Of a stretch of DNA of 47,464 bases, positions 8,669-17,001 are shown piece by piece. A program made the translations under genes and the position numbers. The notes below the pieces were generated by a model. It ran no database searches. It had not been told where the DNA came from and saw nothing but the letters and a program-made list of their open reading frames with translations. Source of the DNA: Candidatus Obscuribacterales bacterium (GTDB lineage: Bacteria; Cyanobacteriota; Vampirovibrionia; Obscuribacterales; Obscuribacteraceae); contig JAIERK010000018.1 in assembly GCA_019746975.1 (NCBI GenBank), positions 1 to 47,464 on the forward strand, written 5' to 3'. Each line of letters opens with the position of its first letter. The stretch's first letter is position 1.

Positions 8669-8869
8669 CGCGAGCTGGATTACACGGTGAATCGGGGCTA
8701 TAGTGTGATGCTACAGTCTTGTTGAGACAATTGCGTAAGGCAGTCAGGCTGGAGTTTTGTTGCGATTGGATGAATTGTGATGATAGAGATGGAAGCGCCG
8801 CCACAGAACTCCGGCTTGTCTTCTATGACCACCCGCGTAAGATTGTATACGAATGTTGGTCTAAGATTC

Positions 8870-9136
8870 TCAGCCTTTCCTGTGAAACAGACGCGCAATC
8901 AGCTCTTTCAATCGGCTTAGTAGAGTTGTTAAAGAGGAGCTGCAGGTTTTTTTCTCGCACGCCGGAGTCGGTGGCTCAGGCTTCGGCGCGCTGAAAGCGC
9001 GCAATCGTGCCTGCGGTAACAGGGACTCAGATGGTCGTCCATTCTGTTGTGGCATTCCGTTGGCAGCATTTTGAAGAGCGTTGAGCACTTTGACGATCTG
9101 CTCAGACTCCTGCTTTGGCTGTTGTTGATTGGACAT
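8870..9136 (-). CDS. Small Gln/Pro-rich protein, unknown
   Basis: An 88-residue protein with a good ribosome site (GGAG seven bases before the ATG at 9136). The N-terminal half is polar and Gln-rich (MSNQQQPKQESEQIVKVL), a predicted short helix follows, then a Pro/Glu region and a basic C-terminal amphipathic helix (LTTLLSRLKELIARLFHRKG). There is no signal peptide or clear transmembrane segment. The C-terminal helix could bind membranes. No family recognised; the ribosome site and amphipathic design argue that it is real. Confidence 0.55.
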   Translation of the reverse strand: MSNQQQPKQESEQIVKVLNALQNAANGMPQQNGRPSESLLPQARLRAFSAPKPEPPTPACEKKTCSSSLTTLLSRLKELIARLFHRKG

Positions 9137-9267
9137 GCAGTATCTCCGGTCCTATAATCACATTACCATACCGCTGAACGTTGGGAAACCTGCAGGAGCG
9201 GTTTTTACATGGAGCAACAGCTTTGATCTGCATTAGTATCGGTGAAAATTAGGGAGAGAAAGCCGCT

Positions 9268-9447
9268 TCAGGTCAGAAAACGCACTGTATCTGGTGCGAT
9301 TGTACCTTGCGAACCGTAGTAAGGTTGCTGCTTTGGGGCTTGCATATCGAACAAAGCACCTAGCAAGAACATGCCGCCTATGATCGCTACTCCCACTGCT
9401 ACGACCACAATAGAAACGGCTATTTCAGGTTCTGTTGACTTAATCAA
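9268..9447 (-). CDS. 59-residue single-pass membrane protein starting at TTG
   Basis: AAAGGAG lies six bases before a TTG at 9447, which I take as the start; the longer frame upstream has no ribosome site. The product is a 59-residue protein with a short acidic N-terminus (KSTEPE), one transmembrane helix (about residues 8-32, IAVSIVVVAVGVAIIGGMFL) and a polar tail with PKQQPYYG. It likely sits in the inner membrane with its N-terminus outside or in as an anchor or small regulator. No family recognised. It follows the Gln/Pro-rich gene in the same orientation but is upstream of it by about 130 bases. Confidence 0.6.
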   Translation of the reverse strand: MIKSTEPEIAVSIVVVAVGVAIIGGMFLLGALFDMQAPKQQPYYGSQGTIAPDTVRFLT

Positions 9448-10156
9448 TGCACACTCCTTTGGCAGTGGGCTTCTTGTTACCCGCACCAGGAAAACGCTTA
9501 TTAGAGAAATATAGTCCCCCAAGGCGGCGGCTGGCAATATTATGCGAAGCGCTTCGTAATAGTCGAGGAATCGTGGAATGCAGGCCTGGGGCGACAGAAT
9601 AGGTCAATGTTACCTTAGCTTTTCTTCATGCTGTGTTCTGAGAATGCCTACTCGAGCCGGAATCGGTTAACACAACAGAGCAGCACTAAGTGAGTATTTT
9701 TCGCAGAGTGGCTTCCCTCATGTTGAAAGTAGGCATGAATTATGAGAGGAGTGCGTGGTCGTGATATCACAAATGGTGGCTATATAGAAATTCGGAGTGC
9801 AACCATCTACGAGGGGTGCTGAGAAACATAACTGCATGGTGGTGGTGGCGTCGGCACACCAAACCTATGCAAAGACCATCTCCGATGCATTAAGTGCTGT
9901 GGCGATTTTCAAGTTCCTAAAAAGTAGATCCACTCATCGCGTAGAATCTTTCTGATGCAACCTACTTCATTGCGATTGTTTTTCCAGCGCCTGAAATGAC
10001 CGAATCACAGCCCTCCCGCGTTTATTTTGAATATGCCATCTTGGCACGCTCGCGTTGTGCGTTCACCGTCCTTGCTGGCGGAACATGTATTGCTTCACTT
10101 TCCATAATCCGACCATCGAAGCACTGTCGATAGTATCGGATTGTGGATTCGACAGG
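9448..10156. other. Roughly 700-base region without a supported gene
   Basis: Only short frames are present. A 39-codon plus-strand frame from the ATG at 9836 (starting MVVVASAHQTYAK) has no ribosome site at proper distance. The left end should carry the promoter of the 59-residue gene on the minus strand. No repeats, hairpin terminator or tRNA seen. Confidence 0.4.
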
Positions 10157-11428
10157 TTATTTCGCGGGTCTTTGCGCATATATAATCAAGTTTTGATAGT
10201 TCTTGTAAAGATCGCTCGCGAAATCGGGATTACTTCCGGAGATTGTCAATCCTCCCAGATTCTTAGCCTTCTCCATGGGGATTGCCACATCCTTGGTGAG
10301 ACCCTTTGTCAGCTTCACGACTGTGCTGTCAGGGTAATAACTTCCTTCGTCAGCGAAAGCCGCCACTGAGAAGCCGTACTTTTCTCGAAGCTGCTCTACC
10401 GCCATGTTACTTTGCCCCTTACCTTCCGGATCAGCCAGGTGGTCGCTACCTACCCAGAATGCTACTTTATTGTTCTTGTCGGCATCGAGGAGCGACTTTA
10501 TACTCTTAGCCATATGATTGTCCCTCGAGCCACCCAGTCTGGCGAGCTCGTCTTCGAGCTTCATCCGTTCGCCATCCTGTGAGCCGCCTATAGGAATTTT
10601 GTTAATCTCTCTTTCCAGGTCTGGTTTTGCTCTATCTACGGGCACTGGCCTGATACCGGCATCTCGTGCGGCTGTAATCAGTTTGATGAAATCGTCATGC
10701 TGCAGGTCTTTTGGCAGATCCTTTTTGTCGATCTTTCCGGTCTCCCAAAATTTGTCAATCGCGTCTTTCGAGGTGACTGGGACCTCAATTGCTAGATGTG
10801 TAACACCGGACGCTTGCAGGTCAGCCATGATACTCGCGCCGAATTCGCGATGTGGATTGGGGGTGACGTGTTTTTCTCCGAATGCGATAACCCTGTTAAC
10901 CTTCGCTGCTCCTATCACAGCTTTCTTCGGATCGGTTGCCAGGTCGTTGATTTCCTTCCTAGCAGCTTCGAGCGTTGCGCGACTAAACTGTCTCAGGTCG
11001 GGATTTTTTGCTTCTTCGTCAGTGAGGCGCTCTGGCAATAACTTGCCATCGCCGGCAGTGCTGGGTTTGTTGTCCGCACCGAGCGCCGGCACTTTTGCTG
11101 GGATGTCGCCTTCTTTCTTTGGTGGCGCGGGACCTTCATCACTGGGCTTCCTTTCAGGCGTGCGGTCCTTCTTCTCTTCGTCTTTGTCGTCCCCGCTGCT
11201 GGAGTCATCATTGGCACCGTAACTAGTATCGCTTTGACTTGATGTTGTTTGATAACTTGACGTGTCGCCGTCAATAGAATCGTTAAAATCTAAAAAACTG
11301 CAATTATCTTCTGTCTTTGTCGTTGGCTTAGATAGCGATTTGTGATCGACATCGGCGGACAACAGTGCAGATACCTGGTCGCTGTCATTGTTAGGTGCAT
11401 CGAATTTGTTAAAGTTATCGTTGACCAT
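10157..11428 (-). CDS. Tiki/ChaN/EreA-superfamily metallo-domain protein with disordered acidic N-terminus
   Basis: A 423-residue protein. Residues 1-170 are polar, acidic and low in complexity without a signal peptide. The C-terminal domain (about 175-400) carries a motif set typical of the EreA/ChaN/TraB-Tiki fold: IAFGEKH (E185, H187), H193, an IEVP strand (E215), VPVD (D265), RDNHMAKSI (302-310) and WVGSDHL (H330). In that superfamily these Glu, His and Asp residues line a metal-dependent active site, known as an esterase in EreA, a haem-binding domain in ChaN and a protease in Tiki. The substrate here cannot be read from sequence. The first 150 residues resemble linkers found in secreted or effector-type proteins of this window. 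It is monocistronic, with no strong ribosome site at 11428. Confidence 0.62.
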   Translation of the reverse strand: MVNDNFNKFDAPNNDSDQVSALLSADVDHKSLSKPTTKTEDNCSFLDFNDSIDGDTSSYQTTSSQSDTSYGANDDSSSGDDKDEEKKDRTPERKPSDEGPAPPKKEGDIPAKVPALGADNKPSTAGDGKLLPERLTDEEAKNPDLRQFSRATLEAARKEINDLATDPKKAVIGAAKVNRVIAFGEKHVTPNPHREFGASIMADLQASGVTHLAIEVPVTSKDAIDKFWETGKIDKKDLPKDLQHDDFIKLITAARDAGIRPVPVDRAKPDLEREINKIPIGGSQDGERMKLEDELARLGGSRDNHMAKSIKSLLDADKNNKVAFWVGSDHLADPEGKGQSNMAVEQLREKYGFSVAAFADEGSYYPDSTVVKLTKGLTKDVAIPMEKAKNLGGLTISGSNPDFASDLYKNYQNLIIYAQRPAK

Positions 11429-11594
11429 AACTGGTTCTGTCGGACCGTGTAGGAATTCTCGAAGCGCTAGTAAGCCGCGTCATTCTGACTTTTCTATATA
11501 CCCTTTCTGCCAAGATGAAAAACCAACCGCCGTTCTGTCCAGCGTGGCAGCCTGCCAATGCGGGTAAAATGTTTGGAAGAGGTGAAATTTAACG

Positions 11595-12677
11595 ATGACC
11601 GTGTCCAACGCCATTTTGCCAAAGCGGGAGAAGATCGCCATGTTCTCCCAGCTAGGTGATATCTTCGTCCTTGGTGGATTCTCCATCTTTCTGTACGGAG
11701 TATGCGTTGCTGTCGACCGAGCGAGCCCTTTCCTCACGATACATCCCAATGTCGTTCAAGCCGTCATCGTATGCACCTGGTTGATCAATTATCCGCACTA
11801 CACTGCCACTTACCACCGTGCATATCGCAGTATGGGTGAGGTCAAGCGGCACCCAATCGTGGCTATATGGTTGCCTGCGATCATGCTCGCACTGCTTGCC
11901 GCGACGTTTGTTTTTCCATCGGCGTTGGGCGGGTGGTATTGCAAAGCGTATTTCCTCACGGTGGCATATCACTACGCCGGTCAATCGTACGGAATTTCAC
12001 TCATCTTTTGTCGCAGAGCGGGCATCGATGTCAATAAATTTTTTCGAGTCTGTTTGGGGCTGCCAATCTATTCTTCGGCGATTCTGTACATCATCGGTGA
12101 CGAGCTAATGGTTCATCGCAACAGCTTTCTCGGCATCGAGATGCCGATGTTCCATTATCCATTTTGGTCATATTTGCTAGCTTACTTCGGAGTTGCGATA
12201 GGATGCGTCGTCTATATTGCTATGACGGTTTATCAGCGAAGTATTTCTGAAAAGGTACCACTGGTGGTGCACATTATAGTGCTCGCTCAGCTGATCTGGT
12301 TCACCGTTGGCATGCGGCTCGAACTCTTTCTTCTTCTTGTACCGACATTGCATTGTTTACAGTACTTACTAATCACCACCTATGTGCGGTTTAGAGAAGA
12401 ATCCGGCGAAGGAAAGCTTTCAGCCAAATCCGCGAATCAGTTCTTCAAAACCGGACAGTTCTGGAAGTACTATGGTCTTTTGATCACCGGTGGACTCTTG
12501 CTGTTTATCGGCATTCCCTACCTCATCAGTTTTCTCAAATTGGCTACTTTCCAATTCGGCAACGCAATCGTATACTCGTTCGTCAATCTTCATCATTTTC
12601 TACTTGATGGTGAGATCTGGAAGTTACGAAAAAATGATATCGGTAAGGCGATTGCGCCGTCCGGCTCGACACTCTAG
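11595..12677 (+). CDS. Polytopic membrane protein with conserved-looking His motifs
   Basis: A 360-residue protein with about eight to nine transmembrane helices and a ribosome site (AGAGGTG ten bases before ATG 11595). Histidines cluster near membrane borders: NYPHYTATYHRAYRS (about 65-79), VAYHYAGQSYGI (about 122-133), PTLHCLQYL and, in the last helix, NLHHFLLDGEIWKLRK. Such a set resembles di-metal membrane enzymes or carotenoid-oxygenase-like Brp/Blh proteins in general layout, but I cannot assign the family. HHFLLDG.IWK is a recurrent signature in uncharacterised bacterial membrane proteins. It overlaps the end of the convergent P-loop gene by four bases. Confidence 0.7.
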   Translation: MTVSNAILPKREKIAMFSQLGDIFVLGGFSIFLYGVCVAVDRASPFLTIHPNVVQAVIVCTWLINYPHYTATYHRAYRSMGEVKRHPIVAIWLPAIMLALLAATFVFPSALGGWYCKAYFLTVAYHYAGQSYGISLIFCRRAGIDVNKFFRVCLGLPIYSSAILYIIGDELMVHRNSFLGIEMPMFHYPFWSYLLAYFGVAIGCVVYIAMTVYQRSISEKVPLVVHIIVLAQLIWFTVGMRLELFLLLVPTLHCLQYLLITTYVRFREESGEGKLSAKSANQFFKTGQFWKYYGLLITGGLLLFIGIPYLISFLKLATFQFGNAIVYSFVNLHHFLLDGEIWKLRKNDIGKAIAPSGSTL

Positions 12678-13114
12678 CCTACGTGGAAGCCGATGACAGG
12701 CAGACCAGACCTTTCAATCTCGTGCATAATCTTTTCCTGCATCTCTTTTGCATCAACAAATGACACACGCCGCGATGCGCAGCGTTCTTTCAAAAGTTTA
12801 TCGCTAATGTTCAACAGCACGACTTGATCGCAGTCCAGGACGACTGTTCCGAAGACAGGTGCGCCTGGCTTTATCTTGATGCGGGCTCTGGCAAGTTGGT
12901 TCATGGTATTGCCGATCTCTTCCGTCCAGGGCGTTTGACATACCTCTCTAATTTCCTCCTCTGTAAGTAAGGGGAAGAGTATTTCATCCATATCTAGAGC
13001 GTTCGGAATATTGAGTAGAAGAGTGCTTTTCCCTGTGCAAGTCGTCCCGACGACGGCAATGCGCTTATCGTCGTGAAGCTTCAGCAGGTTATGAAGATTT
13101 TCCGACCGCTGCAT
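12674..13114 (-). CDS. Small P-loop nucleotide-kinase-like protein
   Basis: A 146-residue protein with a Walker A motif GTTCTGKST (residues 23-31) after a short N-terminus, and a strand resembling Walker B or the base-binding strand (GTVVLDCDQVVLLNI, about 88-102). The segment LLKERCASRRVS then resembles the lid arginines of small kinases such as AAA_18 or adenylate/shikimate-kinase-like proteins. The size fits a minimal nucleotide or metabolite kinase; the phosphate acceptor is unknown. GGTAAAT precedes the ATG. Convergent overlap with the membrane gene suggests independent transcription. Confidence 0.65.
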   Translation of the reverse strand: MQRSENLHNLLKLHDDKRIAVVGTTCTGKSTLLLNIPNALDMDEILFPLLTEEEIREVCQTPWTEEIGNTMNQLARARIKIKPGAPVFGTVVLDCDQVVLLNISDKLLKERCASRRVSFVDAKEMQEKIMHEIERSGLPVIGFHVG

Positions 13115-13239
13115 ATTTACCTTTTCGCGCTCCCTGACCGAGTAAATTATAGTAACTCAAAAATTGAGACTCGGCGCGTTTTCAACAGTGCGGTCGGGCT
13201 TCTATTCTGATATCGGAAAATGATTGTGCCAGTGCAAGT

Positions 13240-13384
13240 AATCGATACAGACTTACTCAGCCGTTTTCTATCAGAAGGAAAGCGTGTTGTGAGTAAACGC
13301 TGTGGTGGATCGATTCCCTGTTAGAAGGGATCTGATCTCTCGAATCTGCTTAGAGCGCTCGTGCTGTAACCGACCGAGCGCTCT
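13240..13384 (+). ncRNA. Candidate structured RNA: nested stem, small hairpin and GC-rich terminal hairpin
   Basis: This non-coding stretch between the P-loop gene and the regulator fragment folds by eye. Three nested helices: AATCGAT (13240-13246) with ATCGATT (13309-13315), TTACTCA (13253-13259) with TGAGTAA (13290-13296), and CGTTTTC (13262-13268) with GAAAGCG (13278-13284, one G-U pair) closing a nine-base loop. A TCCCT/AGGGA hairpin follows at 13315-13330, then a perfect ten-pair hairpin AGAGCGCTCG (13352-13361) with CGAGCGCTCT (13375-13384) before TTT. The strand is chosen because the GC hairpin is last and followed by a short T run. No promoter was identified and it matches no RNA family I know, so this is a hypothesis. 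The rest of 13115-13440 shows nothing. Confidence 0.3.
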
Positions 13385-13440
13385 TTGACGTAAGGAGCAA
13401 TTGTAATTGGCTGCACTTTGAACAGAGATGAGTTCAGGCT

Positions 13441-13725
13441 CTATTCGGTCGGTGGAACCAGCTTATAGCCACGTCCGTGAACATTCTGTATGAGTGTCTC
13501 ATCTCTATAGTCAATCTTGTCGCGTAGTCGTTTTATCAGCGTTCTTACACCTTCTGGCGAACGTTCTGAGTCTAATGGCCAAACTCGCTCCAACAATGCA
13601 TCGACGCTGAAAACTTCGCCCGGGTGTCGCATAAAAAATTCCAGAACAGCAAATTCTAGACGGGTAAGAGTGACAGGCTCGTTGTCTTTGGAGACGGATA
13701 AACTACTGGCGCCACTAGATCGTCT
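13441..13725 (-). pseudogene. OmpR-family response regulator, DNA-binding domain remnant
   Basis: Minus-strand reading from about 13725 to the stop at 13441 gives a nearly complete winged-helix Trans_reg_C domain: VTLTRLEFAVLEFFMRHPGE, FSVDALLERVWP, then VRTLIKRLRDKIDYRDETLI and VHGRGYKLVPPTE with its natural stop. The receiver domain (about 120 residues with the phosphorylated Asp) is completely missing: immediately upstream, the DNA switches to plus-strand sensor coding sequence. An internal ATG at 13632 would only give a 63-residue piece that starts in the middle of the wing domain. It cannot work as a normal regulator. Confidence 0.75.
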
Positions 13726-14218
13726 GGTTGCCTATGAAATGAAAGCGCAAGCCGACAATCGAGCTCTTATGCAAACCGGGCGCGAGCAAGTACAAGTGAC
13801 GATCTCTGCTGCACTAGGATTTGCTTTTCTTTCGGGGATAGTTCTACTGGTTTCGTTAGCGTTGTCTTTGACTACGAGGCTATCCCGATTGACTGCGACT
13901 GCCCACCAGCTTTCGGAGCGAAAGCCACTCAGCCCGCCACTTTCCGGGAGGGATGAATTCGCGATGTTAGACAGTATTTTGCATCTCGTGGACAATCGTT
14001 TTACCCAATTTGAAGCCTTTAAACGCACTGCCGCTAGTGTCGTCGGTCAACAACTTTTGCACTCGTTAAATGGTATTCGTGATGCTATGAAACAGCTCTA
14101 TGCCACTAGCGGATTGTCTGACAAAATTGCGCAGAGATTGAAAAATGTAATTGAGGACCGTTTGGACCGTGAGTCCAGTAATCAATTGGCTTCACAGGCA
14201 TTGGAAATATTTCTCTAG
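13713..14218 (+). pseudogene. HAMP-domain sensor fragment lacking its 5' end
   Basis: Plus-strand frame from about 13713: APLDRLVAYEMKAQADN (end of an extracytoplasmic helical sensor region), a transmembrane helix (AALGFAFLSGIVLLVSLALSL), and a HAMP domain with the LTATAHQLSERKPLSPPLSG and RDEFAMLDSILHLVDNRF helices. About 50 further residues are helical (GQQLLHSLNGIRDAMKQL). There is no start codon of its own: the frame runs back into antisense DNA of the regulator fragment. The N-terminal transmembrane helix, and any HisKA/HATPase domains, are missing. Its last 110 bases overlap the convergent gene ending at 14106, so the exact right-hand breakpoint is uncertain. Confidence 0.68.
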
Positions 14219-15107
14219 TCACTTCGACTGAAGCCTCGAAAGGTGTTCCAATCAGTGCCTTTTGGATCGTCTCATTGAGTTTGGTGAACGGGTTAAGGCT
14301 GTCGCCTTTTGCTACATCCGCTTCGTTGAACATATCCATAACATTTTTCTGCATATACTCACTGAATGCCTTTGCTGCACCAGGCTTGTTTCCGCTATAT
14401 TTCTTCAGCTCAACGTTTAATTCGTGCGCCTGTTTGTCGAGTAAAACGTTAGCGGCAGCGGGTGAAAGGTTAGCTGCTTTCTCTTTGGCTTCCCTTATTT
14501 TCGTCTGTTTTTCGGACATTTCTCTGTACTCTGGTGTATCTGCTGGCTTGTCGGCTTTTGTGCTCTGGTCACCGCGATCGCCGCCATCGTCTGGCTTTTC
14601 ATGACGGTTGCTGCGATATGGTTTTTCGCTACCACCGCCGCCACCACCCGTTTGTTGTGCGGTGCCGTCGCCTGATCTACCGTCAGTGCCGTTCGGGTAG
14701 TTGATTCTCGTCAGGTCGCATGAATACGCTGCTTCGTCGGCACCAGCCTCTGTGGCTGCAGTACCGCTGCTCCCGGCTGGCACGTCCGTTCCTGCAGTGC
14801 CTTCTGCACCAGTTGTGACGCCTGTTCCTTCGCCTGTTGTTGATGGTGCGCTAATAGCACCGCCTTCTAACCCGGCCCCGACGCCGCCCTCTGCTTCTGC
14901 CGCTCCAGTGACCGAAGGATCGTCGTCGTTTTCATCAGTAGTAAATGACGGTGGTGGTCCAAACTCTCCAGGTATTCCCTCATCTTCTTGAGCCTTGAGC
15001 AAGCTCTTTAGCCCTTCGTAACTGCTAATGAAAGTTGGATCCGAGAACAATTGTGATTCGAATTTATCGATTCCAGTGTCATTAAACCGAAGTTGTTGCT
15101 CGCCCAT
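14106..15107 (-). CDS. Low-complexity Gly/Ala/Thr-rich protein, unknown
   Basis: A 333-residue protein from the ATG at 15107, preceded by GGAGG eight bases away; an in-frame earlier ATG lacks a ribosome site. Residues about 55-190 are a Gly/Ala/Thr/Glu-rich linker. The segment YSCDLTRINYPNG near residue 130 looks like the beginning of an RHS/YD region that is missing its remainder. From 210 on it is helical (KADKPADTPEYREMSEKQTKIREAKEK onward is charged and may be coiled coil). No signal peptide. The last 38 codons overlap the convergent sensor fragment, so the natural C-terminus may have been replaced by read-through. No function can be assigned. Confidence 0.55.
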   Translation of the reverse strand: MGEQQLRFNDTGIDKFESQLFSDPTFISSYEGLKSLLKAQEDEGIPGEFGPPPSFTTDENDDDPSVTGAAEAEGGVGAGLEGGAISAPSTTGEGTGVTTGAEGTAGTDVPAGSSGTAATEAGADEAAYSCDLTRINYPNGTDGRSGDGTAQQTGGGGGGSEKPYRSNRHEKPDDGGDRGDQSTKADKPADTPEYREMSEKQTKIREAKEKAANLSPAAANVLLDKQAHELNVELKKYSGNKPGAAKAFSEYMQKNVMDMFNEADVAKGDSLNPFTKLNETIQKALIGTPFEASVEVTREIFPMPVKPIDYWTHGPNGPQLHFSISAQFCQTIR

Positions 15108-15293
15108 AGTACCGTCCTCCAAAACAAAAACATCCCAGCGCGTGTTAACAATTCGGATTGAACATCGCCCCAATGCTGCGGCTCTGGCTCAACCTTGCTG
15201 AGCCTGCTTGAATAACTGGTAAGAGGAGCGCGTTTTCCTTATGCCAAGAGAATAAACTCGAATTGTGACGACTTGGTATTTTCGTCCAGAGGG

Positions 15294-16169
15294 TTAACCG
15301 GCGAACTTATAAGCCGGAATTCCCTTTGCATCATCTATACGCACGCGGAATAGAGAGCCGGCATTTGGCTCCTCCTGGGGATTGGTTCCGACCGAGGCGG
15401 ATGTTATATAGAGATCGGAGAGTTGGTCACCACCAAAGGCACAAGAAGTCACTCTTTCCGCGCCTGGTACGCGGATAACCGACAGAACCACGCCCTTTCT
15501 GGGGTCAATTTTGTACACGGCATTGCCTTCCCAGGTCGCCACGTACAGATTGTCGTCGGTGTCAATCGTCATGCCGTCCAGATATCCTTTTTTCTCGTGC
15601 TTGTACACGATTCGCCGGTTCTGAATCTCGCCGGTTGCCAGTTCGAAATCGAAGGCATCGATATGTCCGGTACCGGTATCAATGTAGTACATGATGGTGG
15701 CGTCGCTGTTCCAAACAATTCCGTTGGAGATTGTAATGTTGTCCAATTTTCGCTGCACATTCAGATTGGTATCCATCATGTAGAGGCTACCTGCACCTTC
15801 AGTGTACTCGAAGTGCATGGAGCCGCACCAAAAACGACCTGCCGGGTCGCACTTCCCGTCGTTCATCCGGATTTGCTTATCTTCATCGATGGTTGCGAGA
15901 ACGCTCATTGCACCTGCCTCGTCAAAGGCAACAAATTTGCCTGGCAGTGACGCGACAAACCCACCCCTTGTTCTATTGACGACAGTTCCGACGTGGGTAC
16001 CAGTCGGGATGGAAGTGTCTTCGCCGGTGCGAGGATCGTAGGTATGTATTTTGAAACCGTCGATATCAACCCAATGAAGAACTCCCATCTCTTGATTCCA
16101 TATCGATCCTTCGCCGAGAAGGGCATTGGCTTTGAGTATTGGTTCTGCGGTTAGTTCTAGCGCTTTCAT
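15294..16169 (-). CDS. SMP-30/gluconolactonase/regucalcin-family lactonase
   Basis: A 291-residue six-bladed beta-propeller with the full metal site of the SMP-30 family: E20 in LLGEGSIW, N103 in RMNDGKCDPAGRFWCGSM, N149 in ISNGIVWNSD and D198 in YLDGMTID. The family hydrolyses sugar lactones such as gluconolactone or xylonolactone with a divalent ion; it acts in the cytoplasm, as no signal peptide is present. AGGAAAG precedes the ATG at 16169. The gene follows the SDR dehydrogenase by 24 bases, so the pair probably forms an operon for oxidation of an aldose to its lactone and then to the aldonic acid. The sugar itself is not determined. Confidence 0.9.
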   Translation of the reverse strand: MKALELTAEPILKANALLGEGSIWNQEMGVLHWVDIDGFKIHTYDPRTGEDTSIPTGTHVGTVVNRTRGGFVASLPGKFVAFDEAGAMSVLATIDEDKQIRMNDGKCDPAGRFWCGSMHFEYTEGAGSLYMMDTNLNVQRKLDNITISNGIVWNSDATIMYYIDTGTGHIDAFDFELATGEIQNRRIVYKHEKKGYLDGMTIDTDDNLYVATWEGNAVYKIDPRKGVVLSVIRVPGAERVTSCAFGGDQLSDLYITSASVGTNPQEEPNAGSLFRVRIDDAKGIPAYKFAG

Positions 16170-16193
16170 TTTTGTGCTTTCCTACTTGCTGGA

Positions 16194-16973
16194 CTATTTT
16201 TTCTGACTGACGCGGCTTTTATTCCATGGAAGCGAAAAGCCACCATCAATGACCAACTCGGTTCCATTTATGTATTCAGATTCGTTGGACAATAGGAATA
16301 GAATTGCCCTGGCAATCTCTTCCGATCTCGCGAGTCGTCCTGCCGGAATACTCTTCCCGCCCTCGAGAAGCTGATCTTCAGAAAAAAATTTCCGCTCGCC
16401 TTTGGTGTCGGTCCAGCCTGGATGAGCAACATTTACGCGAATATCGTGTTCTACCAATTCGACCGCCGCTGTCTTGGCCATCTGGACTACAGCGGCTTTA
16501 GCCATGTTGTATGCCATTGCGTTGGGAAAAGGTGATATCGCATGTGGTGAGCCCACCACAACGATGCTGCCTCCCGCCTGTTGCGCTATTAACTTGTTAG
16601 TCACCGCTCGGAGTGCGTTGAAAGCGCCCCACATAGTTACATCGATGGTCTTGTGAAACCCCTCTATTCCAGCGGTGTGAAACGGTTCTCGATCGCTGTA
16701 GACCGCGCAGGTAACGAGCATGTCTATTCTGCCGAAATCTTCAACAATGTGGTCGACCATTCCTTCGACCTTGAGCCGATCGGACACATCTACTTCGTAC
16801 TTTTGGACCTTTCGACCCAACGCCTCGATCTTCTCCGTCAGTCCTTGAGCCGAATCGGGATAGAGGAGGTAATTGAGTGCGACATCCGCGCCGGCCTCTG
16901 CCAATGCCAATGCAGTTGCTTCACCGATTCCGGAAGAGGCACCCGTGACTAACGCTGTTTTGCCTGCGAACAT
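16194..16973 (-). CDS. Short-chain dehydrogenase/reductase (glucose 1-dehydrogenase-like)
   Basis: A 259-residue classical SDR starting at the ATG at 16973, preceded by GGGAG; a GTG five codons earlier is less likely. The cofactor loop is TGASSGIG (residues 10-17) and the catalytic residues are S142, Y155 and K159 (YNMAK). The usual NNAG motif after strand 4 is VTCAVY, an uncommon variant. The C-terminus ends in the family's NGTELVIDGGFSLPW motif. Coupled with the downstream lactonase gene it is most likely an aldose dehydrogenase, but SDR substrate assignment from sequence is weak. Cytoplasmic. Confidence 0.9.
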   Translation of the reverse strand: MFAGKTALVTGASSGIGEATALALAEAGADVALNYLLYPDSAQGLTEKIEALGRKVQKYEVDVSDRLKVEGMVDHIVEDFGRIDMLVTCAVYSDREPFHTAGIEGFHKTIDVTMWGAFNALRAVTNKLIAQQAGGSIVVVGSPHAISPFPNAMAYNMAKAAVVQMAKTAAVELVEHDIRVNVAHPGWTDTKGERKFFSEDQLLEGGKSIPAGRLARSEEIARAILFLLSNESEYINGTELVIDGGFSLPWNKSRVSQKK

Positions 16974-17001
16974 AATCGTATCTCCCACTGCACAAACTCA
17001 A

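Noticed and set aside
13352..13384. tRNA gene at the GC-rich hairpin
   Set aside because: No anticodon or T-arm consensus and no acceptor stem around it; it is a single hairpin.
13517..14218. A single 233-residue protein
   Set aside because: Its first 65 codons are the antisense of the OmpR-type DNA-binding domain; only the part after about 13713 is real coding sequence.
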